DNA from: CAZYFH01 sp965197395
Lineage (GTDB): Bacteria > Acidobacteriota > Vicinamibacteria > Vicinamibacterales > UBA8438
Direction: 5' to 3'
Length of the DNA: 64,000 bases
Assembly (NCBI GenBank): GCA_965197395.1
Contig: CBDANB010000006.1
Coordinates: 806,001 to 870,000 of the forward strand
A model generated the notes under the pieces. It saw only the letters and a program-made list of their open reading frames with translations, was not told the DNA's origin and did not search any database. The position numbers and the translations under genes are program-made. Positions 25,416 to 33,954 of this stretch are shown here, one piece after another. The first letter of the stretch is position 1; each line of letters starts with the position of its first letter.

Positions 25416-26837
25416 CTAAGAAGCTTTCTGAAACGCCCGCGGCCGGAAGAGGAAGTCGACGATGTTGCCCTCGTGCGGCTGGAGCCAGTTGAGCTTGATC
25501 GTCGGGATCGGACCGAGGTTGAGCCGATCGACGTTGCGTGCGTCGAGCAGCGCGCGTTGAAACGGGGCATCGCTGGTGATGGCGGTCGCGACCAGCGTCG
25601 GTCCGATCGAGCCGATCATCTTGGACTGCTCGCACTCGACGACGGTGACGAAGGGGAACATGTATTCCTTCTTGGCCATGGCGACGTCGGGCGACGGACA
25701 GTAGACCACGGTCGGCCTGACGTAGTCGCACCGTTCGCGCGGGACCAGGCGCCCGTTGGCATGGTGCCCGGCCGTGACCTCCTCGACACCCGACTCGGTC
25801 AATGCGGCATCAATGTCGTCCGAGATGGCCTTGGCCTGGCCTGGAACGGTGAACGCGGCCAGCGCGGCGTCGGGGTCATCCGGCGGCAGCGGCGCGATGG
25901 GCCCGAGTCGTTCGGCAAGTGCGGCGGCGATGGCCTTGCCGTGCCGCGGCGTCCAGATACCGGAGCAGTTGATGCAGCTGCGTCCGCTATTGACGAGAAC
26001 GCTGTCGACCATCAGATCGAGATACCGCTCCCAGTGATCCGCCTCATCGTCCCCGATCAGGATCTTGCTGAACCCTGGCCCGTGCACCTGCACCGCCGGG
26101 TTCCCGGCGTATTGCTCCACCGTCGCGGCGCCACCGAAGATGAGACTCCGCGAGCAGTTGTTGAGCACGGCGGCGCCCACCTCGCCGAGCCCGGGGTAGA
26201 GCGCGATCGCTTCGCCGGGCACCCCCGCCTCGATGAACGCCCGGGTCATACGCCACGGCGTCCACGGCTCCTGCGGCCCGGGCTTGAGCACGAGCCCGAT
26301 CTGCAGCGGAATGATGGGCAGCCACAGGCTGTGCACCCCAGGTGAGTTCGAGGGCAGCACCATCCCGAGCACGGGCGTCGTCGCTTGATAGCTGCGCATG
26401 ACGCCGTCCTCCTCGCCATAGCCACGCGACAGGATGTCCGGATCCAAACGGCGTGTCAGCGAGATGAGAATGTCGTCGATGTGATCGAGCACGTACCGCA
26501 GCTTCTCCATGTTCATGCGGCACATGTGCTCCGGGAGACCGGTGGTGGCCGACTGCTGCAGGACGAACTCCTCCGGGGTCTGACTGCCGTCGCCGAGCGG
26601 CAGCTCGGCAGAGGAGAAGAGCTCCGCGCCCTTCTTGACCATGCCAAGGAGATCCGCGACCGGAATGTCGCGTAACACCTCGCGCGCGCGTGCCGCCTTC
26701 CGCATATCACGCGCCACGATCCCGGGGTTGGCCTGACTGACTTCGGCAACCGGCTCACCGGTGCCGAAGTGCACGACGCGCTCGGTCTCGAGACTCTGAT
26801 ACGGCTGGCCCCAGCGGAGGACGGGAAAATGAATCAC
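25416..26837 (-). CDS. Aldehyde-dehydrogenase-fold acyl reductase (LuxC-like)
   Basis: A 473-residue ALDH-superfamily protein. The candidate catalytic Cys is in 'VNSGRSCINCSGIW', following the nucleotide-binding segment ('MVLPSNSPGVHSLWLPIIPL', 'LVLKPGPQEPWTPWRMTRAF'). Overall it looks more like LuxC/acyl-CoA reductases than like classical aldehyde dehydrogenases. An LuxE/PaaK-like acyl-adenylating gene lies two genes upstream on the same strand, so the pair could activate a carboxylic acid and reduce it to an aldehyde. The direction of the reaction and the substrate are inferred. Confidence 0.75.
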   Translation of the reverse strand: MIHFPVLRWGQPYQSLETERVVHFGTGEPVAEVSQANPGIVARDMRKAARAREVLRDIPVADLLGMVKKGAELFSSAELPLGDGSQTPEEFVLQQSATTGLPEHMCRMNMEKLRYVLDHIDDILISLTRRLDPDILSRGYGEEDGVMRSYQATTPVLGMVLPSNSPGVHSLWLPIIPLQIGLVLKPGPQEPWTPWRMTRAFIEAGVPGEAIALYPGLGEVGAAVLNNCSRSLIFGGAATVEQYAGNPAVQVHGPGFSKILIGDDEADHWERYLDLMVDSVLVNSGRSCINCSGIWTPRHGKAIAAALAERLGPIAPLPPDDPDAALAAFTVPGQAKAISDDIDAALTESGVEEVTAGHHANGRLVPRERCDYVRPTVVYCPSPDVAMAKKEYMFPFVTVVECEQSKMIGSIGPTLVATAITSDAPFQRALLDARNVDRLNLGPIPTIKLNWLQPHEGNIVDFLFRPRAFQKAS

Positions 26838-26882
26838 GGCGGTGTCGGCTCCCCTTGTCGATCGGCTTGTGTCCGCGGCGCG

Positions 26883-27401
26883 TCAGACGCCGTCGGCGAT
26901 CTCCACGTTGATCGATTCGCAGAGGCCTTCCAGTGTGCGGTGCTCGTCGTCACCAAGCTGGAGCGACAACTGGTAGGAGCCCGCTTCGACCTGCAAGGCG
27001 AACGTGTTTGAGCCGTCACCGAAGTGGACCCACCCCTCGCCCTGCGGAATGATCTCGCCGACAGGCAAGCACTCCGTGTCAACGCCGACGTGGAAGTGCC
27101 CAACGTCGGGCCGCGGAGTCTCGACCTCGTCCGGGACCGGTGAGATCTCGTAGTTCTCGATCCCGAACTCCATCTGGAGGTCGAAATCGCTCGAGATGGT
27201 CGCGCCATCAATGGGCGCGACGAAGAAGACCCGGGGCGCGCCGCCGGTGGCCGGGGCCGCATCGGCCGGCTCACTCATCGGCTCTTCCATGGCCGGCTCG
27301 GCCGGCATATCGCCCCCGCCGCAGGCCACGACGGCCACAAGCGGCACCAGAACCACACACGCCAGAAGCATACGGCGACTGCTTTGCTGTTCGAATCGCA
27401 T
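26883..27401 (-). CDS. DUF4399 lipoprotein
   Basis: A 172-residue protein with a lipobox (VVAC, Cys about residue 27) followed by a Glu/Pro/Ala-rich linker and a DUF4399-like beta domain: 'RVFFVAPIDGATISSDFDLQ', 'RPDVGHFHVGVD' and 'GWVHFGDGSNTFAL'. DUF4399 domains are periplasmic and of unknown function; the conserved His-rich strand suggests metal binding. ATG 27401 follows AAGGAGAAAG at good distance, deciding it over upstream starts. It lies between the LuxC-like and LuxE-like genes. Confidence 0.82.
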   Translation of the reverse strand: MRFEQQSSRRMLLACVVLVPLVAVVACGGGDMPAEPAMEEPMSEPADAAPATGGAPRVFFVAPIDGATISSDFDLQMEFGIENYEISPVPDEVETPRPDVGHFHVGVDTECLPVGEIIPQGEGWVHFGDGSNTFALQVEAGSYQLSLQLGDDEHRTLEGLCESINVEIADGV

Positions 27402-27480
27402 GAGTTGAACTTTCTCCTTACTCGACACTCTCTCGGGTTGCCGGATCCAGATTCCTAGGTGTTTGGGACGCCCGCGTCCT

Positions 27481-28584
27481 TCAGTACACTCCCACGGTCG
27501 TCGACGACCCGAGGGCACTAAACGGGCGCACCCCGCTGACACCGTCCCAGGGATAGATCTCGCAGGGGGGTTCGCGTTCCCCCTCGTCGCGCTCGAGGAA
27601 CCGGGGGACGAAAAACTCCCTGGTCAACGTCGTCAGCATCACGCGACCCGTCTCGCCGTACTCCATCACCCGATCGGCGTTGTCCGGGTCGACCACCTGA
27701 AGGACGGCGCGCGGTTGCGGTGCATGATACGTAATCTTGTAGCCTTCGGCCGCGCCGCTCGGCGGGCTCGCGGCCAGGCCCATCAACGTGTTCCCGTAGG
27801 TCGGCGTCATATAGACGCCCTCCAGCAGCTCTTCCTGCGCGAACCGATTCCATTGCGGCGTGAACTCGGTGCCCCCCGCGAAGATGCCGGTGATGCCGGT
27901 CTCCTTGATGCTCGACCCGTCGCCCTCGAGCCGATTGGCCAGCGCCTCGATCAGCTTCGGCGTCGAGAACAGGCACTTGATGTCGTGCCCGGCCGACAGC
28001 ACCGTGACCGCCTGATCGATGACGTGCGCCTGATACGCCTTGAGGTGATCCATCCATCCCTTCTTGATGAGCTTGATCACCCAGCGCGGGTCGAGATCGA
28101 CGCAGAAGCAGATGCCGCCGCGATGGTGGGCAAGGTGCTCCACCGCCAGCCGCAGCCGCCGCGGGCCGCTTGGCCCGAGCATGAGCCAGTTCGCCCCCCT
28201 CGGGAAGCACTCGTCGGGCAGCGTGTCGGAGAACAGCTCGTAGTCCGTCCGGAAATCATCGATCGCGACGCGGCTCTTCGGAATGCCGGTCGTCCCGCCG
28301 GTTTCGAAGACGTACACGGGCCGATCGGCGAACGCCTTCGGGACCCAGCGGCGCACGGGCCCGCCCCGAAGCCACTCGTCCTCGAAATGGCCGAACTTGC
28401 GGAGACTGTCGAAGTTCTCGACCTCGCTGCGCGGGTCCCAACCGGCCTTCTCCGCCCACTCGAGCCAGAACGGACAGCCCGTCGCGGGATCGAAATGCCA
28501 CTCCACGACTTCACGGACCCAGGCATCGAGCGCGCCGCGTGCACCGACGGCGCGGTCTTCCAACGGGGTCGTCTGGGCCGTCAT
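27481..28584 (-). CDS. LuxE/PaaK-like acyl-adenylating enzyme
   Basis: A 367-residue member of the adenylate-forming superfamily. The phosphate-binding motif 'FETGGTTGIPKSRVAI' is intact, as are a 'YGNTLMG' A5-like motif and the later 'YGETGRVMLTTLTREFFVPR'. The length and the absence of a large C-terminal domain fit LuxE-like acyl-protein synthetases / arylcarboxylate reductase components rather than full acyl-CoA ligases. It would form an acyl-AMP that the LuxC-like reductase (25416-26837) could use. ATG 28584 is preferred over the TTG just before it. Confidence 0.75.
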   Translation of the reverse strand: MTAQTTPLEDRAVGARGALDAWVREVVEWHFDPATGCPFWLEWAEKAGWDPRSEVENFDSLRKFGHFEDEWLRGGPVRRWVPKAFADRPVYVFETGGTTGIPKSRVAIDDFRTDYELFSDTLPDECFPRGANWLMLGPSGPRRLRLAVEHLAHHRGGICFCVDLDPRWVIKLIKKGWMDHLKAYQAHVIDQAVTVLSAGHDIKCLFSTPKLIEALANRLEGDGSSIKETGITGIFAGGTEFTPQWNRFAQEELLEGVYMTPTYGNTLMGLAASPPSGAAEGYKITYHAPQPRAVLQVVDPDNADRVMEYGETGRVMLTTLTREFFVPRFLERDEGEREPPCEIYPWDGVSGVRPFSALGSSTTVGVY

Positions 28585-28624
28585 CAACCCCGGATCTTAC
28601 ACTAAAGAGGCGCGCGTTCCGGCG

Positions 28625-29203
28625 TTACGGCGCCTGCCGTTCCATCAATGCAATGTGCTCAGAGCAGCTCACGAGCGATGACATGACGTAGCCAGCCGCC
28701 ACGGCCTCGCTCACCTCGTCCTGTAGCGTCGACGTTCGGGACGTGGCGAGGAGCAGATACTCGTATCGCTGAACACCCTCTGGACCCCGTTCAAGGATGA
28801 CCACGATTTCATCTCCCCCGAATCTTCGGCTCTTGCAGAGTGGTGTTCGTGACAGGAAACGAAATCCTTCCGCGGCCGCCGCCTCCAACTCCTCTTGTAG
28901 CGTCGACGTTCGTGTCGTCGCGAGCAGTCGATAGGCATACGTATCTGGCGGTTCAACTGCCCGCTCCAGGAACAGGACCATCTCGTTGCCGGAGGTCGGC
29001 GCGCCGGTCACGACGCGAAACCCGAGCGCGGCCGCTTGGCCGAGCTCTTCTTCCATCGTTCCGGTGCTCTCCGTGGCCAGGAGCAGATACGTCTGGTCAG
29101 GCGTGACGTCAACCTGCGCCTCCGCAGCACCACTACCGACTCCAAGAAGCATGACGACCGCCGCCGTCCGCACGGTCGTCCTCAGGTTATGGTTTCGACT
29201 CAT
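28625..29203 (-). CDS. Secreted protein with three internal repeats
   Basis: After a signal peptide (residues 1-29, ending in AEA) the 192-residue protein consists of three similar units of about 52 residues: 'TYLLLATESTGTMEEELGQA', 'AYRLLATTRTSTLQEELEAA' and 'EYLLLATSRTSTLQDEVSEA'. Each is followed by 'AA..GF' and a strand such as 'EIVVILER'. The pattern resembles DUF4177-like ferredoxin-fold units repeated in tandem, but I do not recognise a named family. No catalytic motif is evident. Confidence 0.7.
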   Translation of the reverse strand: MSRNHNLRTTVRTAAVVMLLGVGSGAAEAQVDVTPDQTYLLLATESTGTMEEELGQAAALGFRVVTGAPTSGNEMVLFLERAVEPPDTYAYRLLATTRTSTLQEELEAAAAEGFRFLSRTPLCKSRRFGGDEIVVILERGPEGVQRYEYLLLATSRTSTLQDEVSEAVAAGYVMSSLVSCSEHIALMERQAP

Positions 29204-29294
29204 GCAGCCCTCCTATTGGGTGTGATCGCGGACGCACCATCGAATGCGTTACCCCCGATGACCAGGGTCCCCGTGACCGCAGGCGCCGACCGCG

Positions 29295-29645
29295 CTACAC
29301 CCACTCCGGCGGCGGCGTGATGTCGTCCGCCGGCGTCGCCCCCGGGTCAGGTCGACCGGTGCCTTCCAGCCGGCTGATCGCGCGGACCGTCATGTCCTGG
29401 TCGCACAGAATCTGGCACGAGAGCCGGACCCCAGTCAGACCCCGTTCACTGAGAACGGTCTTCTCGGCCGCCGTCATCCTCGCCGGTTCCTGGTCGACGA
29501 ACTCGACCCGACACGTCGTACAGCGTGCGTTGCCTCCACACGCGTGCATGATGTCGACGCCGGCATCTTGCTCGACAGCGAGCACCAATCGTTTCCCTGC
29601 AGGCACCTCGAACGTGCCGTATCCGTCGACCGTCAGCTGGGGCAT
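29295..29645 (-). CDS. 2Fe-2S ferredoxin
   Basis: A 116-residue plant-type ferredoxin. 'HACGGNARCTTCRVEF' gives the spaced cysteines (C-x5-C-x2-C) and 'GVRLSCQI' the fourth ligand. The C-terminal 30 residues are Pro-rich and not part of the fold. It should carry electrons for an oxygenase or reductase; the window's obvious consumers (sulfite reductase, glutamate synthase) are far away. The gene is 9 bp downstream of the pterin dehydratase gene and probably co-transcribed. Confidence 0.9.
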   Translation of the reverse strand: MPQLTVDGYGTFEVPAGKRLVLAVEQDAGVDIMHACGGNARCTTCRVEFVDQEPARMTAAEKTVLSERGLTGVRLSCQILCDQDMTVRAISRLEGTGRPDPGATPADDITPPPEWV

Positions 29646-29654
29646 CTGCGTAGG

Positions 29655-29984
29655 CTACCTCAACGCATCCGCCTTTGCCGCGAACACGAAATCGCTCTCG
29701 GTCAGGCCGTCGATCTTGTGCGTCCAAATCGTCACCTTCACGCGACCCCACGTCAGATAGATGTCCGGGTGGTGGTCCTGGACTTCGGCCATCTCGCCGA
29801 CGCGGGATGTAAAGTCGAGCGCTTGCCTGAAGTCGTCGAACTTGTAGATGTTCTCGAGGTGATGTTCTTCGATGACCTGCCAGGTCCCGCCCAGTTGCAC
29901 ACGCAGCGCCGCCAGCTCGGCGCCCTTCACCGGCGGGACACCGCCTCGACACGGAACGCATTGCTTCGCCGCTAGATCACTCAT
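29655..29984 (-). CDS. Pterin-4a-carbinolamine dehydratase
   Basis: A 109-residue protein of the normal PCD size. The signature 'QDHHPDIYLTWGRVKVTIWT' followed by 'HKIDGLTESDF' holds the active-site His residues. It dehydrates 4a-hydroxytetrahydrobiopterin and in bacteria may also act in other pterin chemistry; no aromatic amino acid hydroxylase is nearby. ATG 29984 is chosen because GGAGG precedes it at the right distance. Confidence 0.92.
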   Translation of the reverse strand: MSDLAAKQCVPCRGGVPPVKGAELAALRVQLGGTWQVIEEHHLENIYKFDDFRQALDFTSRVGEMAEVQDHHPDIYLTWGRVKVTIWTHKIDGLTESDFVFAAKADALR

Positions 29985-30116
29985 CGCAACGCTCCTCCAG
30001 CTTGGGCCAACGCAAGCATACATCGCGTATAGTGGAGCCGCGTTTCAACCGCTCATCATCAGTCGAGGAGAGAAACCATAGCCGATACGCAATCCTACGC
30101 AAACCACACCCGGTGG

Positions 30117-30509
30117 ATGCCGATGTACCACTTCGTCACGATGCCTCTACTGCTCGTCAACCTGGTCTACTCGGTCTACCGCGTATTTCAGGCCTTCCAC
30201 GTCGAGTCGGTCATGGCGCTCGTGGTGGCCTTCGGACTCGTCATGATCGGGTTCTTCTCCCGCGCCAACGCGCTTGGGGCGCAAGACCGCGTGATCCGGC
30301 TCGAGGAGCGCTTGCGAATGCAGGCACTGCTGCCCGACGACCTCAAGCCGCGCATCAACGACCTCACGACCCAACAATGTGTCGCCCTTCGGTTCGCCAG
30401 TGACGACGAACTCCCCACGCTCGTGAAAAAAGCGCTCGACGAGAACGCCGATCAAAAGACGATCAAGCAGGCGATCCAGAACTGGAGACCGGACCTCCAG
30501 CGGGTCTAA
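30117..30509 (+). CDS. DUF6526 membrane protein; conserved N-terminus starts at a non-canonical ATA
   Basis: A 130-residue protein with two transmembrane helices ('VTMPLLLVNLVYSVYRVF' and 'VMALVVAFGLVMIGFF') and a helical C-terminal region. Family members usually begin with a '..QSYANH.R' stretch. That stretch is present in frame upstream ('ADTQSYANHTRW'), but the codon where ATG should be is ATA at 30078-30080, seven bases after GAGGAG. The first ATG is 30117, without a good ribosome site. Either the protein starts at ATA or it lost its start and is shortened by 13 residues. Confidence 0.75.
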   Translation: MPMYHFVTMPLLLVNLVYSVYRVFQAFHVESVMALVVAFGLVMIGFFSRANALGAQDRVIRLEERLRMQALLPDDLKPRINDLTTQQCVALRFASDDELPTLVKKALDENADQKTIKQAIQNWRPDLQRV

Positions 30510-30602
30510 CGCCCTGGGTCGTGCGCGCTGGTCGTGCGCATCCCGCAAGAAACCGTCCGAAGCCGAGCCCCAGCCGCCCCTAAGAGCAGCACGACCGCCA
30601 CC
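30441..30602. repeat. Source copy of a 160-bp duplication (second copy 39776-39935)
   Basis: The last 23 codons of the DUF6526 gene and about 93 bp downstream recur at 39776-39935 with only a few percent differences. The downstream part includes one arm (30521-30555) of the inverted-repeat element described at 39856-39981. The noncoding part of 30510-30629 holds nothing else. Confidence 0.85.
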
Positions 30603-30629
30603 TCTATACGTCCTAGAATTCCGACGCAG

Positions 30630-31430
30630 ATGGACGACTCCCTCGCTGGCTGGCTGCGGCTGCGTGAACCGGCCGACATCGCGGCGCGGTCCGACGGCCT
30701 GACCCAGCAGGTCGCCGCAACCGTGGCGGCTCGCGCGTGCGACACCGTTCACGTGCTCGATCTCGCGACCGGCACCGGGTCCAACGTGCGGTATCTCACG
30801 GGTCGCCTGCCCGGCCAACAGTCGTGGCTGGTGGTCGACCACGACCCGAGGCTGCTCCAGTTGGCGCCGGCCGGGACCTCGACTTGCCGCGTCGAGACCA
30901 AGTGCCTGGATCTCGGCGCGCTCACTCCTGAGCTCTTTGGGGGCCGGCATCTCGTGGCGGGGTCCGCGCTGCTCGACCTCGTGTCGGAGGCGTGGCTCCG
31001 TGCGCTCGCGGGCCACTGCCGAGCGGTCGGCGCCGCGGCGCTGTTCGCCCTCAGCTACGACGGGCGTTCGACCTGCTCGCCGGTGGAGCCCGAGGATGAC
31101 ACGATTCGCGAGCTCCTGAACCGCCATCAAGGACGAGACAAGGGGCTCGGCGGACCGGCCGCGGGACCGTCCGGCGCCGCGTGCGCGGAGCGATGTTTCG
31201 CAGATGCTGGCTACATCGTCCGGACGGCGCGAAGTGATTGGAAGATCGGCTCTACGGAGCGTGCGCTGCAGCGGCACCTGATCGAGGGGTGGGCGGCGGC
31301 GGCGAAAGAGCTGGCGCCCGGCGAGATCTCCAGCATCGACAGTTGGCTGACGAGGCGCCTCAGGCATGTCGAGGCGGACCGCTCCCGCGTCGTCGTGGGC
31401 CATGTGGACGTCGCCGCGTGGTTGCCATGA
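30630..31430 (+). CDS. Class I SAM-dependent methyltransferase
   Basis: A 266-residue protein. 'VHVLDLATGTGSNVRYLTGR' is the SAM-binding loop and 'SWLVVDHDPRLL' the acidic ribose-binding strand; 'HLVAGSALLDLVSEAWLRAL' is motif IV-like. The substrate is unknown. ATG 30630 is chosen over a longer frame because family similarity starts at 'DDSLAGWLRLREPADIAARS'. It opens a four-gene same-strand run (methyltransferase, ICMT-like, GT4) linked by ATGA overlap. Confidence 0.75.
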   Translation: MDDSLAGWLRLREPADIAARSDGLTQQVAATVAARACDTVHVLDLATGTGSNVRYLTGRLPGQQSWLVVDHDPRLLQLAPAGTSTCRVETKCLDLGALTPELFGGRHLVAGSALLDLVSEAWLRALAGHCRAVGAAALFALSYDGRSTCSPVEPEDDTIRELLNRHQGRDKGLGGPAAGPSGAACAERCFADAGYIVRTARSDWKIGSTERALQRHLIEGWAAAAKELAPGEISSIDSWLTRRLRHVEADRSRVVVGHVDVAAWLP

Positions 31431-32053
31431 TCGACGGAGTGGCGATCCTGGTGCTGCTCGCCTACGGCTCCTTGGCGGTCGAGCTCGTGCGATTTCCGGT
31501 ATCGAGCGAGGCGTCGCTCTACCAGCTCCTGCTCGACGCCGACGAGAAGGCCGGCCACGACACGCGCGTCGCCCGCGCGCGGCTGTCATCGCCCGCTCAC
31601 AAGCTGCTGGTCTACGGGCTGCCGACCGCGACCGGCGTTGTGCTGTTCCTGATTCCGCCGGTCGCGGCCGTCTGGCGACCGCTAGTCGACGTGCTCTGGC
31701 CGCTGCCCGCGCTCGATGGTCCCTGGAGCCGAGGGTTCGGCGCCACGCTCGTCGTGGTCGGACGCGTGGTGACGTTGACGGCCTCAGTGCAGTTGCGTCA
31801 GCACAAGGTCCGCGCCACACTGCACGACGCCGGTCTGTTCCGGTGGTCACGAAATCCGGGCTTGGTCGGCATGTACCTCTTCTATCTCGGGCTCTGTTGC
31901 TTGTTTCCGAGCACCATATTGCTCGTGGGATTGATACCGTACGTCTGGAACATGCACGTCAGGGTCTTGATGGAGGAAAGCCATCTCTCCGCCCGGTTCG
32001 GAGCATCCTATGGAGACTACAAAGCGCGAGTACCACGCTACGTGGGGTTCTAA
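31427..32053 (+). CDS. Isoprenylcysteine carboxyl methyltransferase (ICMT)-like membrane protein
   Basis: A 208-residue membrane protein. The C-terminal 'FRWSRNPGLVGMYLFYLGLC' and 'HVRVLMEESHLSARFGASYG' match the ICMT/PEMT pattern: an RNP, then a glutamate and 'GxxYxxYxxxVPR'. The bacterial relatives methylate lipids or small isoprenoids; the substrate is unknown. ATG 31427 overlaps the previous stop (ATGA) and the GT4 gene starts one base after its stop, so it belongs to the same transcript. Confidence 0.82.
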   Translation: MIDGVAILVLLAYGSLAVELVRFPVSSEASLYQLLLDADEKAGHDTRVARARLSSPAHKLLVYGLPTATGVVLFLIPPVAAVWRPLVDVLWPLPALDGPWSRGFGATLVVVGRVVTLTASVQLRQHKVRATLHDAGLFRWSRNPGLVGMYLFYLGLCCLFPSTILLVGLIPYVWNMHVRVLMEESHLSARFGASYGDYKARVPRYVGF

Positions 32054-33184
32054 GTGGTGACCGTGCAGCGCCACCCGACCGCGGTGGGGCCACTTGCCGG
32101 TGTCCGCATCGGGCTGATCGTCTACGGCGACCTGGAGGAGCGGACCGGCGGCAACATCTACGACCAGGAGCTGCTCCGCGGACTCGCGGCGCTTGGAGCC
32201 ACCACGACCGTCCTCACGCTCCGGGAGCGCCGGGCGCCGTCCGGCGACGGGGAGAGTGTCGACACGCTACTGGCGCGTCTCGACCCGTGGCGATTCGACG
32301 TCCTGTTGCAGGACGAGCTGTGCCATGCCGTGCTGAACGTCATCAACGCGAGCCTCGGCGCTCGCGATCGACCGCTTCGAATCGCGATCGTCCACAACCT
32401 CGGTTACACCATCGCGACTGGCGAGGACGCGACGCGCGGCAAACAGAGCGAACGGGAGTTCCTGCGCGGGGTGCATGGGTGCGTGGTCAACAGCACCTTC
32501 ACCCAACGCGAGGTCGAGGCGCTGGTCGGACACGCGATCCCGAGCATCGTGGCGTATCCGTCGGTGGGGCCCGATCTCGGACGTGGTGGCGGGAATGGTC
32601 CGCGGGCCGTCGCGAACGGACGACCGGTCCGTGTGCTCTCGGTGGCGAACCTCTCGGCGGTCAAAGGCGTGCACTACTTGTTGGACGCGCTCGCGGCCGT
32701 GCGCCGGCATCCCTGGACGCTCGAGCTGGTCGGGAGCACGGAGCGCGACGCGCGGTACGCGCAGTCAATCGAGGAGCAGATCGACACGCTCGGTCTCGCC
32801 GAACGGATCCAGATGAGCGGCGAGTTTCGAGGATCGGCGCTCCGCGCCGCCTACGAGCGGGCGGACGTCATGGTGCTGGCGTCCCCGCAAGAGGGCTTTG
32901 GCATCGCCTGCCTCGAGGCGATGCGCTGTGGTTGCCCGGTCATCGCGTCGAGCGACGGCGCTGCGCGCGAGCTGGTCGGTCACGAGGGGCACGGTCTGCT
33001 GGTCGATCCCACCGACCATATGGCGTTCGTCGCTACCCTGACGCGCGCGTTCAGCGAGCCGGAACGGATGCATGCGATGGGAGCCGCGGCACACCGCCGC
33101 GCGATGGAGCATCCGACCTGGGCAACGGCGGCCGCGCGGGTCGCCGCGTTCGTGCGGGAGCGTCAGTCCGCGAGCCGCGCGTAG
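32054..33184 (+). CDS. Glycosyltransferase family 4
   Basis: A 376-residue GT-B enzyme. 'RTGGNIYDQELLRGLAALG' is the N-terminal acceptor loop; 'VLSVANLSAVKGVHYLLDAL' and 'LASPQEGFGIACLEAMRCGC' (the E-x7-E motif) are diagnostic of GT4. It transfers a sugar from a nucleotide sugar to an unknown, probably lipid or glycan, acceptor. GTG 32054 directly follows the previous stop. Its 3' end overlaps the convergent FkbM gene by 22 bp. Confidence 0.88.
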   Translation: MVTVQRHPTAVGPLAGVRIGLIVYGDLEERTGGNIYDQELLRGLAALGATTTVLTLRERRAPSGDGESVDTLLARLDPWRFDVLLQDELCHAVLNVINASLGARDRPLRIAIVHNLGYTIATGEDATRGKQSEREFLRGVHGCVVNSTFTQREVEALVGHAIPSIVAYPSVGPDLGRGGGNGPRAVANGRPVRVLSVANLSAVKGVHYLLDALAAVRRHPWTLELVGSTERDARYAQSIEEQIDTLGLAERIQMSGEFRGSALRAAYERADVMVLASPQEGFGIACLEAMRCGCPVIASSDGAARELVGHEGHGLLVDPTDHMAFVATLTRAFSEPERMHAMGAAAHRRAMEHPTWATAAARVAAFVRERQSASRA

Positions 33185-33924
33185 ACGTCGCCCGAGTATC
33201 CCTCTGCCGGCTGCGCCTCCAGGAGGCCCTTCATACCGTCGCCGTCGATCCAGTCGGCCGAGGTCCAGCGCATCGTTTCGGTCGCCGACCAGCGGAACCG
33301 ATAGGTTCCCAGCCTCTCGAGGCGGTCGATACAGGCATGGGCTCGCGCGGTCGACACCGGGAGGAACTCGAAGGAGAGCGCAGGCAGCGGTCGGCTGAGT
33401 CCCTCCAGGACCGTCAGCTCCGAGCCCTCCACGTCGATCTTGCAAAACGCTGGTTTGCCGTAGCGGGCGATCATGGCATCGAGCGTCGTGACGTCGACGT
33501 CGAGCCGCGTGTCCCACGCGATCGGCGCGAACCGCCGGTCGCCCGCCGTCACTTCGTCGACCCAGCTCCCGTCGGTGGTCGACAGCGCGGGATGCGTGCT
33601 GCTGGCGTGCAGTGTGGTCCGGCCGCAGGTCGCGCCGACCGCCGAGGCGAGGATTGTCACCGCCGCGTCGTGGCCGTACAGCGAGCGCAGCACATCGAGG
33701 CAGTGCGGCTGCGGTTCGACCACGACGACGCGCGCGCCGAGGCGCCGCCAGATGCGCACGCGGTTGCCGACATGCGCGCCGATATCGAAGCAGAGGTCGC
33801 CCGAGGTGATGAACTGGTGATAGAAGCCCGCCATGCGGCGCCGCCGCCAGAACGGTCCGTAGTAAATGAGCAGCGAGCGGGCGAGCCCGAGTCTGCTCGA
33901 CAGACTGCGCGCGGCTTGTGTCAT
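33163..33924 (-). CDS. FkbM family methyltransferase
   Basis: A 253-residue protein. 'DLCFDIGAHVGNRVRIWRRL' is the SAM loop, 'VVVVEPQPHCLDVLRSLYG' the ribose-binding part and 'AFCKIDVEGSELTVLEGLSR' the FkbM signature. FkbM enzymes O-methylate sugars or polyketides, which fits the neighbouring glycosyltransferase. ATG 33924 is chosen; upstream codons in the same frame are antisense to the next methyltransferase gene. Confidence 0.87.
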   Translation of the reverse strand: MTQAARSLSSRLGLARSLLIYYGPFWRRRRMAGFYHQFITSGDLCFDIGAHVGNRVRIWRRLGARVVVVEPQPHCLDVLRSLYGHDAAVTILASAVGATCGRTTLHASSTHPALSTTDGSWVDEVTAGDRRFAPIAWDTRLDVDVTTLDAMIARYGKPAFCKIDVEGSELTVLEGLSRPLPALSFEFLPVSTARAHACIDRLERLGTYRFRWSATETMRWTSADWIDGDGMKGLLEAQPAEGYSGDVYARLAD

Positions 33925-33954
33925 TCCCGCCCGTCGATTTACGCTCGTCGACGC

